Origin: JAVBTT01 sp031550325
Lineage (GTDB): Bacteria > Bacillota > Clostridia > Oscillospirales > UBA929
Reading direction: 5' to 3'
DNA: 23,674 nucleotides
Assembly (NCBI GenBank): GCA_031550325.1
Contig: JAVBOR010000068.1
Span: forward strand, 1-23,674
Below, in pieces: positions 1-6,372 of this stretch; the stretch's first letter is position 1, and every line of letters starts with the position of its first letter. The notes under the pieces were generated by a model. It had not been told where the DNA came from and did no database searches. It saw only the letters and a list, made by a program, of their open reading frames with translations. Made by a program: the position numbers and the translations under genes.

Positions 1-141
1 CTTTCCCGGAGTGAATCCGTGAAAGTCACTTGTTTCCATGCTTTGCGCTCAACCAGTCCAGCAGGGACCCGCCGCCTTCGGCGTCAGGCTCGACGTGGTT
101 TTGCGCAAAGGAACGAAGAGGCGGCCTTTGTCTACAGGCTG
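1..141 (-). mobile_element. Left part of TIR/palindrome-associated miniature element, copy 1 (cut by window edge)
   Basis: Read on the minus strand, this begins at 141 with CAGCCTGTAGACAAAGG and runs through the same non-coding sequence as the copy at 6129-6346. It ends at the window edge inside the hairpin CTTTCACGGA/TCCGGGAAAG (1-25). It is almost identical to that copy over its whole length. Its outer end abuts a perfect palindrome at 146-172. An open frame crosses the element (encoding SPAGTRRLRRQARRGF), but the same sequence recurs in copies where the frame is disturbed, so I do not call it a gene. It has no transposase of its own and looks like a MITE-type element. Mobility is inference from copy number and flanks. 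Confidence 0.7.
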
Positions 142-145
142 CAAC

Positions 146-172
146 GCGTTCCCGGAATGAATCCGGGAACGC
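146..172. terminator. Perfect palindrome / terminator-like hairpin beside element copy 1
   Basis: The arms are GCGTTCCCGGA (146-156) and TCCGGGAACGC (162-172), an 11-bp perfect stem with loop ATGAA. A T-rich run (178-190) follows after about six bases, so it may terminate transcription entering from the left. The GGATTCA/TGAATCC core of the loop recurs in other hairpins of the window (1-25, 6245-6269, 9842-9877, 12408-12432, 23609-23633). Confidence 0.6.
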
Positions 173-190
173 CCTGTGTTTTTTCTTTTT

Positions 191-240
191 CGGTTTTCAG
201 TCCAGCAAGGACCTGCCGGCTGCGCCGTCAGGCTCGGCGT
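191..240 (+). repeat. Intergenic repeat module 'GGTTTTCAG...GTCAGGCTCG'
   Basis: A roughly 50-nt module starting CGGTTTTCAG and ending GTCAGGCTCGGCG. Diverged copies occur in reverse orientation at 9768-9826 and 23325-23383. It shares its GTCAGGCTCG portion with the TIR elements. The stretch 241-324 holds no gene I can support. Confidence 0.5.
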
Positions 241-324
241 GAAATCCCAAAAATGACGCGGGAGCAGTCCAAATGTGTTTTTGACAAGCCGCCTCCCAGG
301 CTTTGCCCGCGATTCGTTTTTTGC

Positions 325-353
325 TGGACAAAGACCGCCCCGGATGGTATACT
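325..353 (+). promoter_or_regulatory. Candidate promoter for the mgtE leader
   Basis: TGGACA (325-330) and TATACT (348-353) are separated by 17 bp. The TG at the extended -10 position (TGGTATACT) strengthens the call. Transcription would start near 360 and produce a leader of about 260 nt ahead of the GTG start at 621. Confidence 0.55.
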
Positions 354-359
354 TGCTTT

Positions 360-620
360 ACGGTCAAATAGATTTCCCCGTCATCTTGGAAATGACCCAC
401 AAGGGAGTGAGAAAATGGACGAGCGCCCACCGAGTCGATTACCGGACAGCTTCTGCGTGCAAAACAGGGTTTCAAGCCGGGTTTGCGCTGAGGGCGTTTG
501 TCTTCTGCTTTTTTAAGGCAGAGCTTCGCCGTTGCGTTTACGCGCCTTGAAAGGGCGCGTTTTTTGTTTCCTGTTTTGGGCACTGGGCTGTTCGGTCGAC
601 TCCGAAAGGAGGAAACAAAG
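360..620 (+). ncRNA. Structured 5' leader of mgtE, candidate riboswitch/attenuator of unrecognised class
   Basis: The interval between promoter and start codon is rich in local inverted repeats. GTCAT (380-384) can pair with ATGAC (392-396), GCAAA (459-463) with TTTGC (482-486), and GGCG (492-495) plus TCTGC (504-508) with GCAGA (518-522) plus CGCC (527-530). An intrinsic terminator at 540-566 follows, all before the ribosome binding site AAAGGAGG (605-612). A promoter, structured domain and terminator in front of a Mg2+ transporter gene is the usual layout of a metal-responsive leader. I could not match it to the M-box (ykoK) consensus or another class I know, so class and ligand are open. 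Confidence 0.5.
540..566 (+). terminator. Intrinsic terminator within the mgtE leader
   Basis: ACGCGCC (540-546) pairs with GGCGCGT (554-560) around a 7-nt loop, and a T run follows (560-565). Its position 55 nt upstream of the mgtE start, inside the leader, suggests transcription attenuation rather than termination of an upstream gene. The alternative, an ordinary terminator of an upstream small RNA, cannot be excluded. Confidence 0.7.
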
Positions 621-1955
621 GTGATCAATGAAATTGTCACCATGAGCGAGCACAGGGACTACGCCGCCGTCAAGGTTCTGCTGGACGGCATGAATGTTGT
701 TGACATCGCCGAAGAGCTCGACGACATGGACGAGACTCTTCTGGTCAAGGTCTTCCGTATGCTGCACAAGGACAAGGCAGCCGAGGTCTTTGCCTATCTT
801 TCGCACGACAGACAGCAGGACATCGTCGAGGCCATCAGCGACCGCGAAATCAAGCGCATCATGGACGATCTGTTCATGGACGACACCGTGGACTTTATTG
901 AGGAAATGCCCGCCAATGTCGTCAAGCGTGTGTTGGCATCAGTTCCCGCCGAGAAGCGGGACATGATCAATCAGCTGCTGCAGTACCCCGAACATTCGGC
1001 GGGCAGCCTGATGACCATTGAGTTTGTCGACTTAAAAATCAGCCTGACCGTCCGCGACGCGTTTGAGCATATCCGCAGCACCGGCCTGGACAAGGAGACG
1101 GTGTACACCTGCTATGTCATCGACCTTGACCGCAAGCTCTTGGGCACCGTGTCGGTGCGCGCACTGCTGCTGGCCAACGAGGATCGCCTGATCGGCGACA
1201 TTATGGACCGCAGCGTCATCAGCGCGCAGACCTCCGACGATCAGGAGTCCCTGTCCAACGACTTCCGCAAGTACGGGCTTTTGGCCATGCCGGTCGTGGA
1301 CACCGAAAACAGGCTCGTGGGAATCGTAACCGTCGACGACGCGTTTACCGTGCAGGAGGAGGAGGCCACCGAGGACTTTGAGATCATGGCAGCCCTCTCG
1401 CCGTCGGAAGAGCCCTACCTGAAGACAAGCGTCTGGATGCTGACTAAAAACCGCGTTCTGTGGCTGCTGCTGCTCATGCTGTCGGCAACCGTCACGGGCG
1501 CGATCATCACGGGGTTTGAGGACGCGCTGGCCGCGCTGCCTGCGCTCGTGGCCTTCATCCCCATGCTCATGGACACCGGCGGAAACTCCGGCTCGCAGAG
1601 CTCCACGCTGATCATCCGCGGCATGGCGCTGGAGGAAATCTCTCCGTCCGACGCGCTGGTCGTACTCTGGAAGGAAATCCGCGTCGCCGTCCTGTGTGGC
1701 GGCGTGCTGGTCATCGTAAACTTTACGCGCATGATGTTTACAAGCGGCGGTGATCTTTTCATGGCCGCCACCGTGTCGCTGACGCTCTACCTGACCGTGA
1801 TCATGGCCAAGTCTGTCGGCTGCCTCTTGCCGATGGGCGCGAAAAAGCTGGGGCTCGACCCGGCGGTTATGGCCTCGCCCGTCATCACCACCATTGTCGA
1901 CGCGGGCTCGCTGGCGCTGTATTTTGCGCTGGCCAAGGTCATTATGCGGATCTAG
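621..1955 (+). CDS. mgtE: MgtE-family magnesium transporter
   Basis: This encodes a predicted homodimeric Mg2+ channel of the cytoplasmic membrane. The 444-residue length fits the family (about 450). An N-terminal MgtE_N superhelical domain covers roughly residues 10-110, a pair of CBS domains about 115-240, and five C-terminal membrane segments about 270-440. The signature MDTGGNSGSQSSTLIIRG and the later LDPAVMASPVITTIVDAG, which carries the pore-lining Asp, are both present. I chose GTG at 621 because AAAGGAGG lies 8 nt upstream; the longer open frame from 498 runs through the leader terminator and lacks homology. The N and CBS domains are known to close the channel when cytosolic Mg2+ is high. 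The long leader suggests an additional RNA-level control. The gene appears monocistronic, followed at once by a strong hairpin. Confidence 0.95.
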   Translation: MINEIVTMSEHRDYAAVKVLLDGMNVVDIAEELDDMDETLLVKVFRMLHKDKAAEVFAYLSHDRQQDIVEAISDREIKRIMDDLFMDDTVDFIEEMPANVVKRVLASVPAEKRDMINQLLQYPEHSAGSLMTIEFVDLKISLTVRDAFEHIRSTGLDKETVYTCYVIDLDRKLLGTVSVRALLLANEDRLIGDIMDRSVISAQTSDDQESLSNDFRKYGLLAMPVVDTENRLVGIVTVDDAFTVQEEEATEDFEIMAALSPSEEPYLKTSVWMLTKNRVLWLLLLMLSATVTGAIITGFEDALAALPALVAFIPMLMDTGGNSGSQSSTLIIRGMALEEISPSDALVVLWKEIRVAVLCGGVLVIVNFTRMMFTSGGDLFMAATVSLTLYLTVIMAKSVGCLLPMGAKKLGLDPAVMASPVITTIVDAGSLALYFALAKVIMRI

Positions 1956-1963
1956 CCGTTGAA

Positions 1964-1998
1964 GCTCCGCCCAAGAACCAAGGGTTCTTGGGCGGAGC
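1964..1998. terminator. 16-bp perfect hairpin after mgtE
   Basis: The arms GCTCCGCCCAAGAACC (1964-1979) and GGTTCTTGGGCGGAGC (1983-1998) enclose a 3-nt loop, 8 nt after the mgtE stop. No T run follows. Instead the next bases (2001-2017) are the outer end of a TIR element, so the original 3' flank of the terminator may have been displaced. Confidence 0.65.
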
Positions 1999-2000
1999 GC

Positions 2001-2017
2001 CAGCTTGTAGACAAAGT
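2001..2017 (+). repeat. Left-end stub of the TIR/palindrome-associated element, interrupted by an IS remnant
   Basis: CAGCTTGTAGACAAAG matches the outer end CAGCCTGTAGACAAAG of the elements at 6129 and 12156 with one difference, and like them it directly follows a long palindrome. The match ends where the IS5-type remnant begins (2021). The element was probably truncated by that insertion or by a later deletion. Confidence 0.5.
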
Positions 2018-2020
2018 AAG

Positions 2021-2487
2021 GGCAACACCGCGCAACAAGCACAACATGACGGAAGAATAGCGCTCAAACGAGGTGCAAGTGCGAAAGCCCGCTGATACCC
2101 CCGTGCTCGCTGCCGAACGAACACAGCTATCAAGCCGTCAGGCAATGCCTGTCAGCCAGAAGCAGGTTCGCCAGCGCGAACACCATAGGCTGTCGATCAC
2201 TTCCGTCATGGTTCCCATATCGGACAATGTGTACAAGTTCTGCACCAGATGAATCCGTAGCATCAGCTCAAGCTCAAAGGGCTTGTTCCCGCGCTCTCCT
2301 TTGTAGTAGTGCGGCTTGATGATCCCTATCCACTCGCTCCACGGAATGATTCGGTCGATCTGTGCCAGAAATTCTTTCTTGCTTGTGCTGGCTGAGGCCA
2401 GCTCGTCGGTCAATGCCGACATCGTTATCTGTTTGTTCATGTCTCTGTTTTATCACATTTGCAGCTGCCGTGTTGCGCGGTGTTACC
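2021..2487 (-). mobile_element. Internally deleted IS5-type insertion sequence, copy A (467 bp)
   Basis: The terminal inverted repeats are GGCAACACCGCGCAAC at the left end and GTTGCGCGGTGTTACC at the right end. Inside, on the minus strand, are the N-terminal part of an IS5-like transposase and a short C-terminal piece joined out of frame. A full IS of this kind carries a transposase several times longer, so most of the gene has been lost. Copy B at 5414-5693 has the same ends and orientation. No clear target duplication is visible at either copy. Confidence 0.8.
2130..2440 (-). pseudogene. IS5-like transposase remnant (N-terminus fused out of frame to C-terminus)
   Basis: The start at 2440 gives MNKQITMSALTDELA, then DRIIPWSEWIGIIKPHYYKG and ELELMLRIHLVQNLYTLSDM, typical of the N-terminal DUF772-type region of IS5-family transposases. 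Homology stops after MTEVIDS, near 2190 on the plus strand. The following bases in another frame read PMVFALANLLLADRHCL, resembling the C-terminal end of such transposases and ending at 2130. The DDE catalytic core is therefore gone and the protein cannot be active. The 100-residue open frame that continues past the junction is an artefact of the deletion. Confidence 0.8.
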
Positions 2488-2500
2488 ATAGTGATGGTAA

Positions 2501-2671
2501 TGTGCACGACGGGCAAGCTTATGGAACAATAATGCAAATTTGACAGACCCCAACGGCAATACAGGAAGCTCCGAAATAAGCGCCGACGACCATCCGGAAT
2601 GGTATGGTTGGGGCCGGAGTGGGCCGGAGAGTGGTATTCAGCCGAAGAATCCCGATATCAGCGGTCTATAA
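2501..2671 (+). pseudogene. C-terminal fragment of an unknown protein between IS copy A and the SLH gene
   Basis: An open stretch with no start of its own reads NLTDPNGNTGSSEISADDHP, then a Trp/Gly-rich tail ending in PKNPDISGL and two consecutive stop codons. It begins just inside the right end of IS copy A. Its Gly/Asp/Ser-rich composition suits the tail of an extracellular protein whose upstream part was lost by IS insertion or deletion. I do not recognise the family, and it could be a chance open frame of 57 codons. Confidence 0.3.
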
Positions 2672-2722
2672 TAAATTTCGATAATCGGTTTGATAAACCA
2701 AAATGACGAAAGAGGTGCAACC

Positions 2723-5413
2723 ATGAAAAAAATCTTGTGTATTCTCCTTGCAATGTGCTTGACCCTTACGCTCAGTCCTTACACCGCAATAGCCGCGCCT
2801 GCGGTTGACAAGAGTTGGTACTCGGACTCTAAAAGCGAATTTATTCTGACGACCGAGGCACAGCTTCTTGGCATGGCTGAACTTGCCAACGACCCATACA
2901 ATCCCGCAAAAGGATTTCAGGGCAAGACAATAAAGCTGGGCGGCGATATCACCGTAACCCAAGCTTGGGATCCCATGTTTGATAATGAGGGCTTTCTCGG
3001 AACTTTCGACGGCAACGGTAAGAGAATCCACCTCAAGGGCGGTTTTTTAAGCAAGTATAATTCGACTGTCGGTCTTTTTGAAAGGCTTTGGGATGGCGCG
3101 GCAGTTAAGAATGTCACCGTAGTGATCTATTCAAAAAATGAAAAACCAACATCATATTGGTCGGGCGGTTTTATAGCCGAGTCCGCCCATGTGGAATCCG
3201 GACAGACAAAAGGGATAATAATATCAAATTGTCATGTCGAGGGTTCCGCTTCCGGCACTTCCTTTGATTTTGGTGATAATTCAGGCGCGGGGTTGGTGGG
3301 CAGCGCTTCCGGTGTAAAGTTGGAAAAATGTTCTGTGAAACTCAACATATCAGCGGATTACAGTGTCAGCGGGATAACAGGAGGAATGACAAGCGGCACG
3401 ATCACCGATTGCAGCTTCAGTGGGACGCTTATAAGCCGTACCGACGGCGCGGCCGGTATCACGATGTATGCGGGTGACTCGCCAACCGGCAACACGAGTG
3501 TGGTAATTTCAAGATGTAAGGTAAACGGCAAACTATATGGCTTTGGAAAAAATTCCGGAAGCAGTGCCGTTTACGTCGGCGGTATAGCGGCGAAAACATT
3601 TGGAGCAAACCCTGCCAGTAAAATTATAGATTGCACAGTAAATGCCGACATAACAATTACCGGGGACAATGGTGTTGCTACGGTAGCGGCAGGCGGCATT
3701 GCAGGAGATATGCAAATGCCCATAGAAAACTGCGTTGCAGAAGGAAGTATTACGGTTAATGTCATGCCGAGGCGCTGCTATATCGGGGGCATTGCCGGCC
3801 TAAACAAATTAGGAGCGGGACAGGTTCGTAAAACGCTCCCAGCGATCAACAACTGCAAATATTATGGAAATATTACAGGTAAGGGAACGGAAGAATCGTT
3901 TGTAGGCGGCATCGTTGGCAACATCATCAATTTAGCAGTATCCTCTGCTTCCGGTATTTCAACCGGCGTTATGGATTGCACTTTCAGCGGAAACGTCAAC
4001 GGAAATGAACGTATAGGTGGAATTGCCGGTAATGTCGAGCGTGTAAACATAGAACATTGTTCAGTCAGCGGAAATATCACCGCACAGGGAGAGATTGCGG
4101 ATAAGGACGTCCTTGTCGGAGGGGTTATCGGATACGCGGAATATATGAATCTGAGTAAATGCTCGGTATCGGCGACGGTTGGAGGTTCAGCAAGAGGAAC
4201 AATCATGGCGGGTGGCCTCATTGGGCATTTTTATTCCGAAACGGGCAAATCGCAATATAAAATTGAAGAGAGTTATTTTAACGGCTCTATTTCAACACCT
4301 GGAAGCGTCAATGTGAACGGAACTCAGTATGCTAAATTCCTTGGAGGGCTTACAGGTCTTTTCAAAGGCACGGTATCCATAAATAACTGTTATGCTTCCG
4401 GTTCCGTCAATACAGGAGAAAAACCCGGTGCTGCGAAAGGGGACGGGTACGGCGCTACATACTTCGCCAGCGGCTTGCTTAATATAATGCTGCCATACGT
4501 CAGCGAACCTTCAGAAATTAAAAACTGCTATGTTGCAATGACATTTCCGGATTATGACAGCGATGCGGGTTTGTATTTATATCACCCGATGGCTGTTCAG
4601 GAAGGCAAGGTATCAATATCGGGTTGTTTCGTTGACAATGTTCTTACAAAGAGCCGTGCGTATACGAGTAACGATGGGCAAGAAATAACCGAATTGCCCA
4701 CTACGCAAATGGGCTTTTCTTCGACTTACAGGAATGCCGGATGGGACGATAGTATTTGGTCACTGGACCAAGGATCATATCCCAAATTGAAAAACGCTAT
4801 GACACTTCCTGCGAGCAAACCTGTGAACCTTGATAGCGCAAGCACATGGGCGCGTGATGGTATCACCTCTGCACTCAGTAAAGGTTTCGTACCATCAGAC
4901 GTACAGAATAATTACACCAACGTCATTACCCGGCAAGAATTTTGCCGCATGGCAATAAAATGGCTCGAATACGCCACCGGGAAGAGCATTGATATGGTAT
5001 TGTCTGAAAAAGGCCTGTCTCGAAATACAAATGCTTTCAGTGATACAAGCGACCCGGATATTTTAGCTGCATATGCCCTCGGTATCACCAGTGGCACGTC
5101 GGCTCCCACCGCCACGACTCCCGGCAAATTTACGCCAAACGGACAATTTAGCCGCGAACAAGCGGCGACAATGGTGATGAATACATGCAAGGCGTTCGGC
5201 GCGAATGTGAATAATCCTCCGGCTTCGGGGTTCACGGATTTGAACACTGCATCAAGCTGGGCGGTGAATGGCATCAATTTTTGCTATGCTCATAAAATTA
5301 TGCAAGGTACCAGCGCAACACCTCTGATATTCAGCCCGACCGCGACATATACGCGAGAGCAGAGCATATTGACATTTAACAATATTCACCCTGCGGGCTT
5401 GCCCAAATCCTAA
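2723..5413 (+). CDS. Secreted SLH-domain surface protein with long GLUG-like beta-repeat region
   Basis: The 896-residue protein starts with a signal peptide (MKKILCILLAMCLTLTL, probable cleavage after AIA near residue 30). Residues about 35-690 hold many repeats of the type GGIAG(N)...I..C.V.G.I, resembling GLUG motifs and predicted to form a beta-solenoid. Three C-terminal SLH-like segments follow: WARDGITSALSKGFV, FSDTSDPDILAAYALGIT and TDLNTASSWAVNGINFCYAH. SLH domains bind pyruvylated secondary cell-wall polymers, so the protein probably sits on the cell surface; its ligand is unknown. ATG at 2723 was chosen for the signal peptide and the AGAGGTG site upstream. Its codon use is clearly more AT-rich than its neighbours, and it lies between two same-orientation IS remnants, which suggests acquisition. 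Its stop codon (5411-5413) directly abuts the terminal repeat of IS copy B. Confidence 0.85.
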   Translation: MKKILCILLAMCLTLTLSPYTAIAAPAVDKSWYSDSKSEFILTTEAQLLGMAELANDPYNPAKGFQGKTIKLGGDITVTQAWDPMFDNEGFLGTFDGNGKRIHLKGGFLSKYNSTVGLFERLWDGAAVKNVTVVIYSKNEKPTSYWSGGFIAESAHVESGQTKGIIISNCHVEGSASGTSFDFGDNSGAGLVGSASGVKLEKCSVKLNISADYSVSGITGGMTSGTITDCSFSGTLISRTDGAAGITMYAGDSPTGNTSVVISRCKVNGKLYGFGKNSGSSAVYVGGIAAKTFGANPASKIIDCTVNADITITGDNGVATVAAGGIAGDMQMPIENCVAEGSITVNVMPRRCYIGGIAGLNKLGAGQVRKTLPAINNCKYYGNITGKGTEESFVGGIVGNIINLAVSSASGISTGVMDCTFSGNVNGNERIGGIAGNVERVNIEHCSVSGNITAQGEIADKDVLVGGVIGYAEYMNLSKCSVSATVGGSARGTIMAGGLIGHFYSETGKSQYKIEESYFNGSISTPGSVNVNGTQYAKFLGGLTGLFKGTVSINNCYASGSVNTGEKPGAAKGDGYGATYFASGLLNIMLPYVSEPSEIKNCYVAMTFPDYDSDAGLYLYHPMAVQEGKVSISGCFVDNVLTKSRAYTSNDGQEITELPTTQMGFSSTYRNAGWDDSIWSLDQGSYPKLKNAMTLPASKPVNLDSASTWARDGITSALSKGFVPSDVQNNYTNVITRQEFCRMAIKWLEYATGKSIDMVLSEKGLSRNTNAFSDTSDPDILAAYALGITSGTSAPTATTPGKFTPNGQFSREQAATMVMNTCKAFGANVNNPPASGFTDLNTASSWAVNGINFCYAHKIMQGTSATPLIFSPTATYTREQSILTFNNIHPAGLPKS

Positions 5414-5693
5414 GGCAACACCGCGCAACAAGCACAACATGACGGAAGAATAGCGCTCAAACGAGGTGCAAGTGCGAAAGCCCGCAGATACCCCCGTGCT
5501 CTCCTTTGTAGTAGTGCGGCTTGATGATCCCTATCCACTCGCTCCACGGAATGATTCGGTCGATCTGTGTCAGAAATTCTTTCTTGCTTGTGCTGGCCTG
5601 CGCCAGCTCGTCGGTCAGGGTCGACAGCGTTGTCTGTTTGTTCATAAGGATATTATACCATATTTCGCGACCCTTGTGTTGTGCGGTGTTGCC
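5414..5693 (-). mobile_element. Internally deleted IS5-type insertion sequence, copy B (280 bp)
   Basis: The ends GGCAACACCGCGCAAC and GTTGTGCGGTGTTGCC match copy A, and the first roughly 90 bases after the left end are almost identical to it. Relative to copy A, about 190 further bases are missing between GTGCTC (5498-5503) and TCCTTTGTAG, with GCTC at both deletion borders in copy A, consistent with a microhomology deletion. The copy lies directly against the SLH gene stop codon on one side and a protein remnant on the other. Confidence 0.8.
5457..5645 (-). pseudogene. IS5-like transposase N-terminal remnant in copy B
   Basis: It begins MNKQTTLSTLTDELAQASTS and continues with DRIIPWSEWIGIIKPHYYKG as in copy A, then breaks off after KGEH at the internal deletion and reads into unrelated frame. 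Only about 50 residues of authentic transposase remain. Differences from copy A (for example T for A and Q for S) show the two copies have diverged independently, so this is not a recent duplication. Confidence 0.75.
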
Positions 5694-5694
5694 T

Positions 5695-5991
5695 TATAAC
5701 TCCGAGGCCATTTGGAACTCCGAGGCCATTTGGAACGCCTTCCTGCAAAGGGACAACGTTTCCGGCGAGACTCTCGTTGTGTTCGCCGCGAAGATTGCGC
5801 CGAAGACGGGCGGAAGCTACAAGGTCACTGTCGGAACAAAGAGCTGCGCCGTTGAGCAGACGCCGGACAATATCCTGAGGCTCAAGCTCGCGTATGTCGA
5901 TATTGCCGTTGGCACCAAGATTTCCGTCGCTGGTGTCAAATATCCTGAGTTGTTCCCGAACTACAGCTTTACATTTACGATTACAAAATAG
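5695..5991 (+). pseudogene. C-terminal fragment of an unknown, probably secreted, protein
   Basis: The open frame continues out of IS copy B without a start codon of its own. It reads about 98 residues, including GGSYKVTVGTKSCAVEQT and ending NYSFTFTITK. Alternating hydrophobic and polar residues suggest an all-beta module at the end of a surface protein. It begins with an exact 18-bp tandem duplication (NSEAIW twice, 5698-5733). Base composition resembles the surrounding chromosome more than the SLH gene does. The likely reading is that IS insertion or deletion removed the front of this gene. I do not recognise the family. Confidence 0.45.
5698..5733. repeat. Exact 18-bp tandem duplication
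   Basis: AACTCCGAGGCCATTTGG occurs twice in a row immediately inside the IS copy B border, adding the six residues NSEAIW in frame to the remnant at 5695-5991. Confidence 0.9.
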
Positions 5992-6018
5992 TGATTTACC
6001 CCAGAGTGGAAGGTTCAC

Positions 6019-6057
6019 GCCTTGCTGGCCACCGGCTGTGCCGGTGGCCAGCAAGGC
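6019..6057. terminator. 17-bp perfect hairpin after the protein remnant
   Basis: GCCTTGCTGGCCACCGG (6019-6035) and its exact complement (6041-6057) enclose loop CTGTG, 28 nt after the remnant stop. No T run follows. It belongs to the set of locus-specific perfect palindromes that alternate with constant modules here. It may still act as a terminator. Confidence 0.6.
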
Positions 6058-6063
6058 TCAGGC

Positions 6064-6090
6064 TGTCAAAGAACCTGTGGTTCTTTGACA
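6064..6090. repeat. Constant hairpin module GTCAAAGAACC/GGTTCTTTGAC
   Basis: TGTCAAAGAACC (6064-6075) and GGTTCTTTGACA (6079-6090) form a 12-bp stem with loop TGT, followed by AAAACGAGGGC. Related modules are at 18863-18889 and 23473-23499, each with an adjoining CGAGGG/CCCTCG piece. A degenerate one lies near 9707-9740. Confidence 0.75.
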
Positions 6091-6097
6091 AAACGAG

Positions 6098-6133
6098 GGC
6101 TGGATCAAACCGCTGAGGCGGTTTGATCCAGCC
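6098..6133. repeat. Locus-specific palindrome, left copy flanking element 6129-6346
   Basis: GGCTGGATCAAACCGC (6098-6113) pairs perfectly with 6118-6133 around TGAG. The inner 24 bases (6104-6127) are repeated exactly at 6346-6369 on the other side of the TIR element. The palindrome overlaps the outer CAGCC of the element. Confidence 0.85.
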
Positions 6134-6346
6134 TGTAGACAAAGGCCGCCTCTTCGTTTCTATGCGCAAAACCACGTCGTGCCTGACGCCGAAGGCGGCG
6201 GATCCCTGCTGGACTGGTTGAGCGCAAAGCATGGAAACATGTGACTTTCACGGATTCACTCCGGGAAAGTCACCCAATGCGCGTCTTCACAAAGACGCGT
6301 TCCTGCTCCCGTTTGTAGACAAATCGAAGGTTTGTCTACAGTCTCA
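6129..6346 (+). mobile_element. Complete TIR/palindrome-associated miniature element (218 bp)
   Basis: The left end is CAGCCTGTAGACAAAGG and the right end CGAAGGTTTGTCTACAGTCTCA (given in two parts: CGAAGGTTTGTC then TACAGTCTCA), so CTGTAGACAAA is an 11-bp terminal inverted repeat. The body holds hairpins at 6245-6269 (CTTTCACGGA type), 6280-6299 (CGCGTCTT/AAGACGCG) and 6314-6340 (TGTAGACAAA/TTTGTCTACA). The right 102 bases (6245-6346) are identical to 12408-12509 and to the complement of 23532-23633. There is no protein-coding content. Both borders touch the same palindrome, as after an insertion that duplicated its target. Confidence 0.8.
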
Positions 6347-6369
6347 TCAAACCGCTGAGGCGGTTTGAT
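6346..6369. repeat. Locus-specific palindrome, right copy flanking element 6129-6346
   Basis: An exact 24-base copy of 6104-6127, with arms ATCAAACCGC and GCGGTTTGAT around TGAG. Its presence on both sides of the element is the main evidence for target duplication or palindrome-mediated insertion. Confidence 0.85.
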
Positions 6370-6372
6370 AGG

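Noticed and set aside
19..516. 165-codon open frame at the left end
   Set aside because: It runs through repeat modules, a palindrome and the mgtE promoter and leader; its product is Arg/Pro/Cys-rich with no domain resemblance.
360..620. M-box (ykoK) Mg2+ riboswitch upstream of mgtE
   Set aside because: The conserved M-box core sequences I know are not visible; kept only as an unclassified leader.
498..620. Longer mgtE start at 498
   Set aside because: It would place the leader terminator inside the coding region and lacks a ribosome site; GTG 621 has AAAGGAGG at correct distance and fits family length.
2021..5693. Active composite transposon
   Set aside because: Both flanking IS copies lack the transposase core and no matching target duplication was found at the outer borders; at most a relic.
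6129..6346. Group II intron or CRISPR-like array
   Set aside because: No maturase, no intron-domain V signature, and the hairpins are not regularly spaced repeats with unique spacers; the TIRs fit a MITE-type element better.
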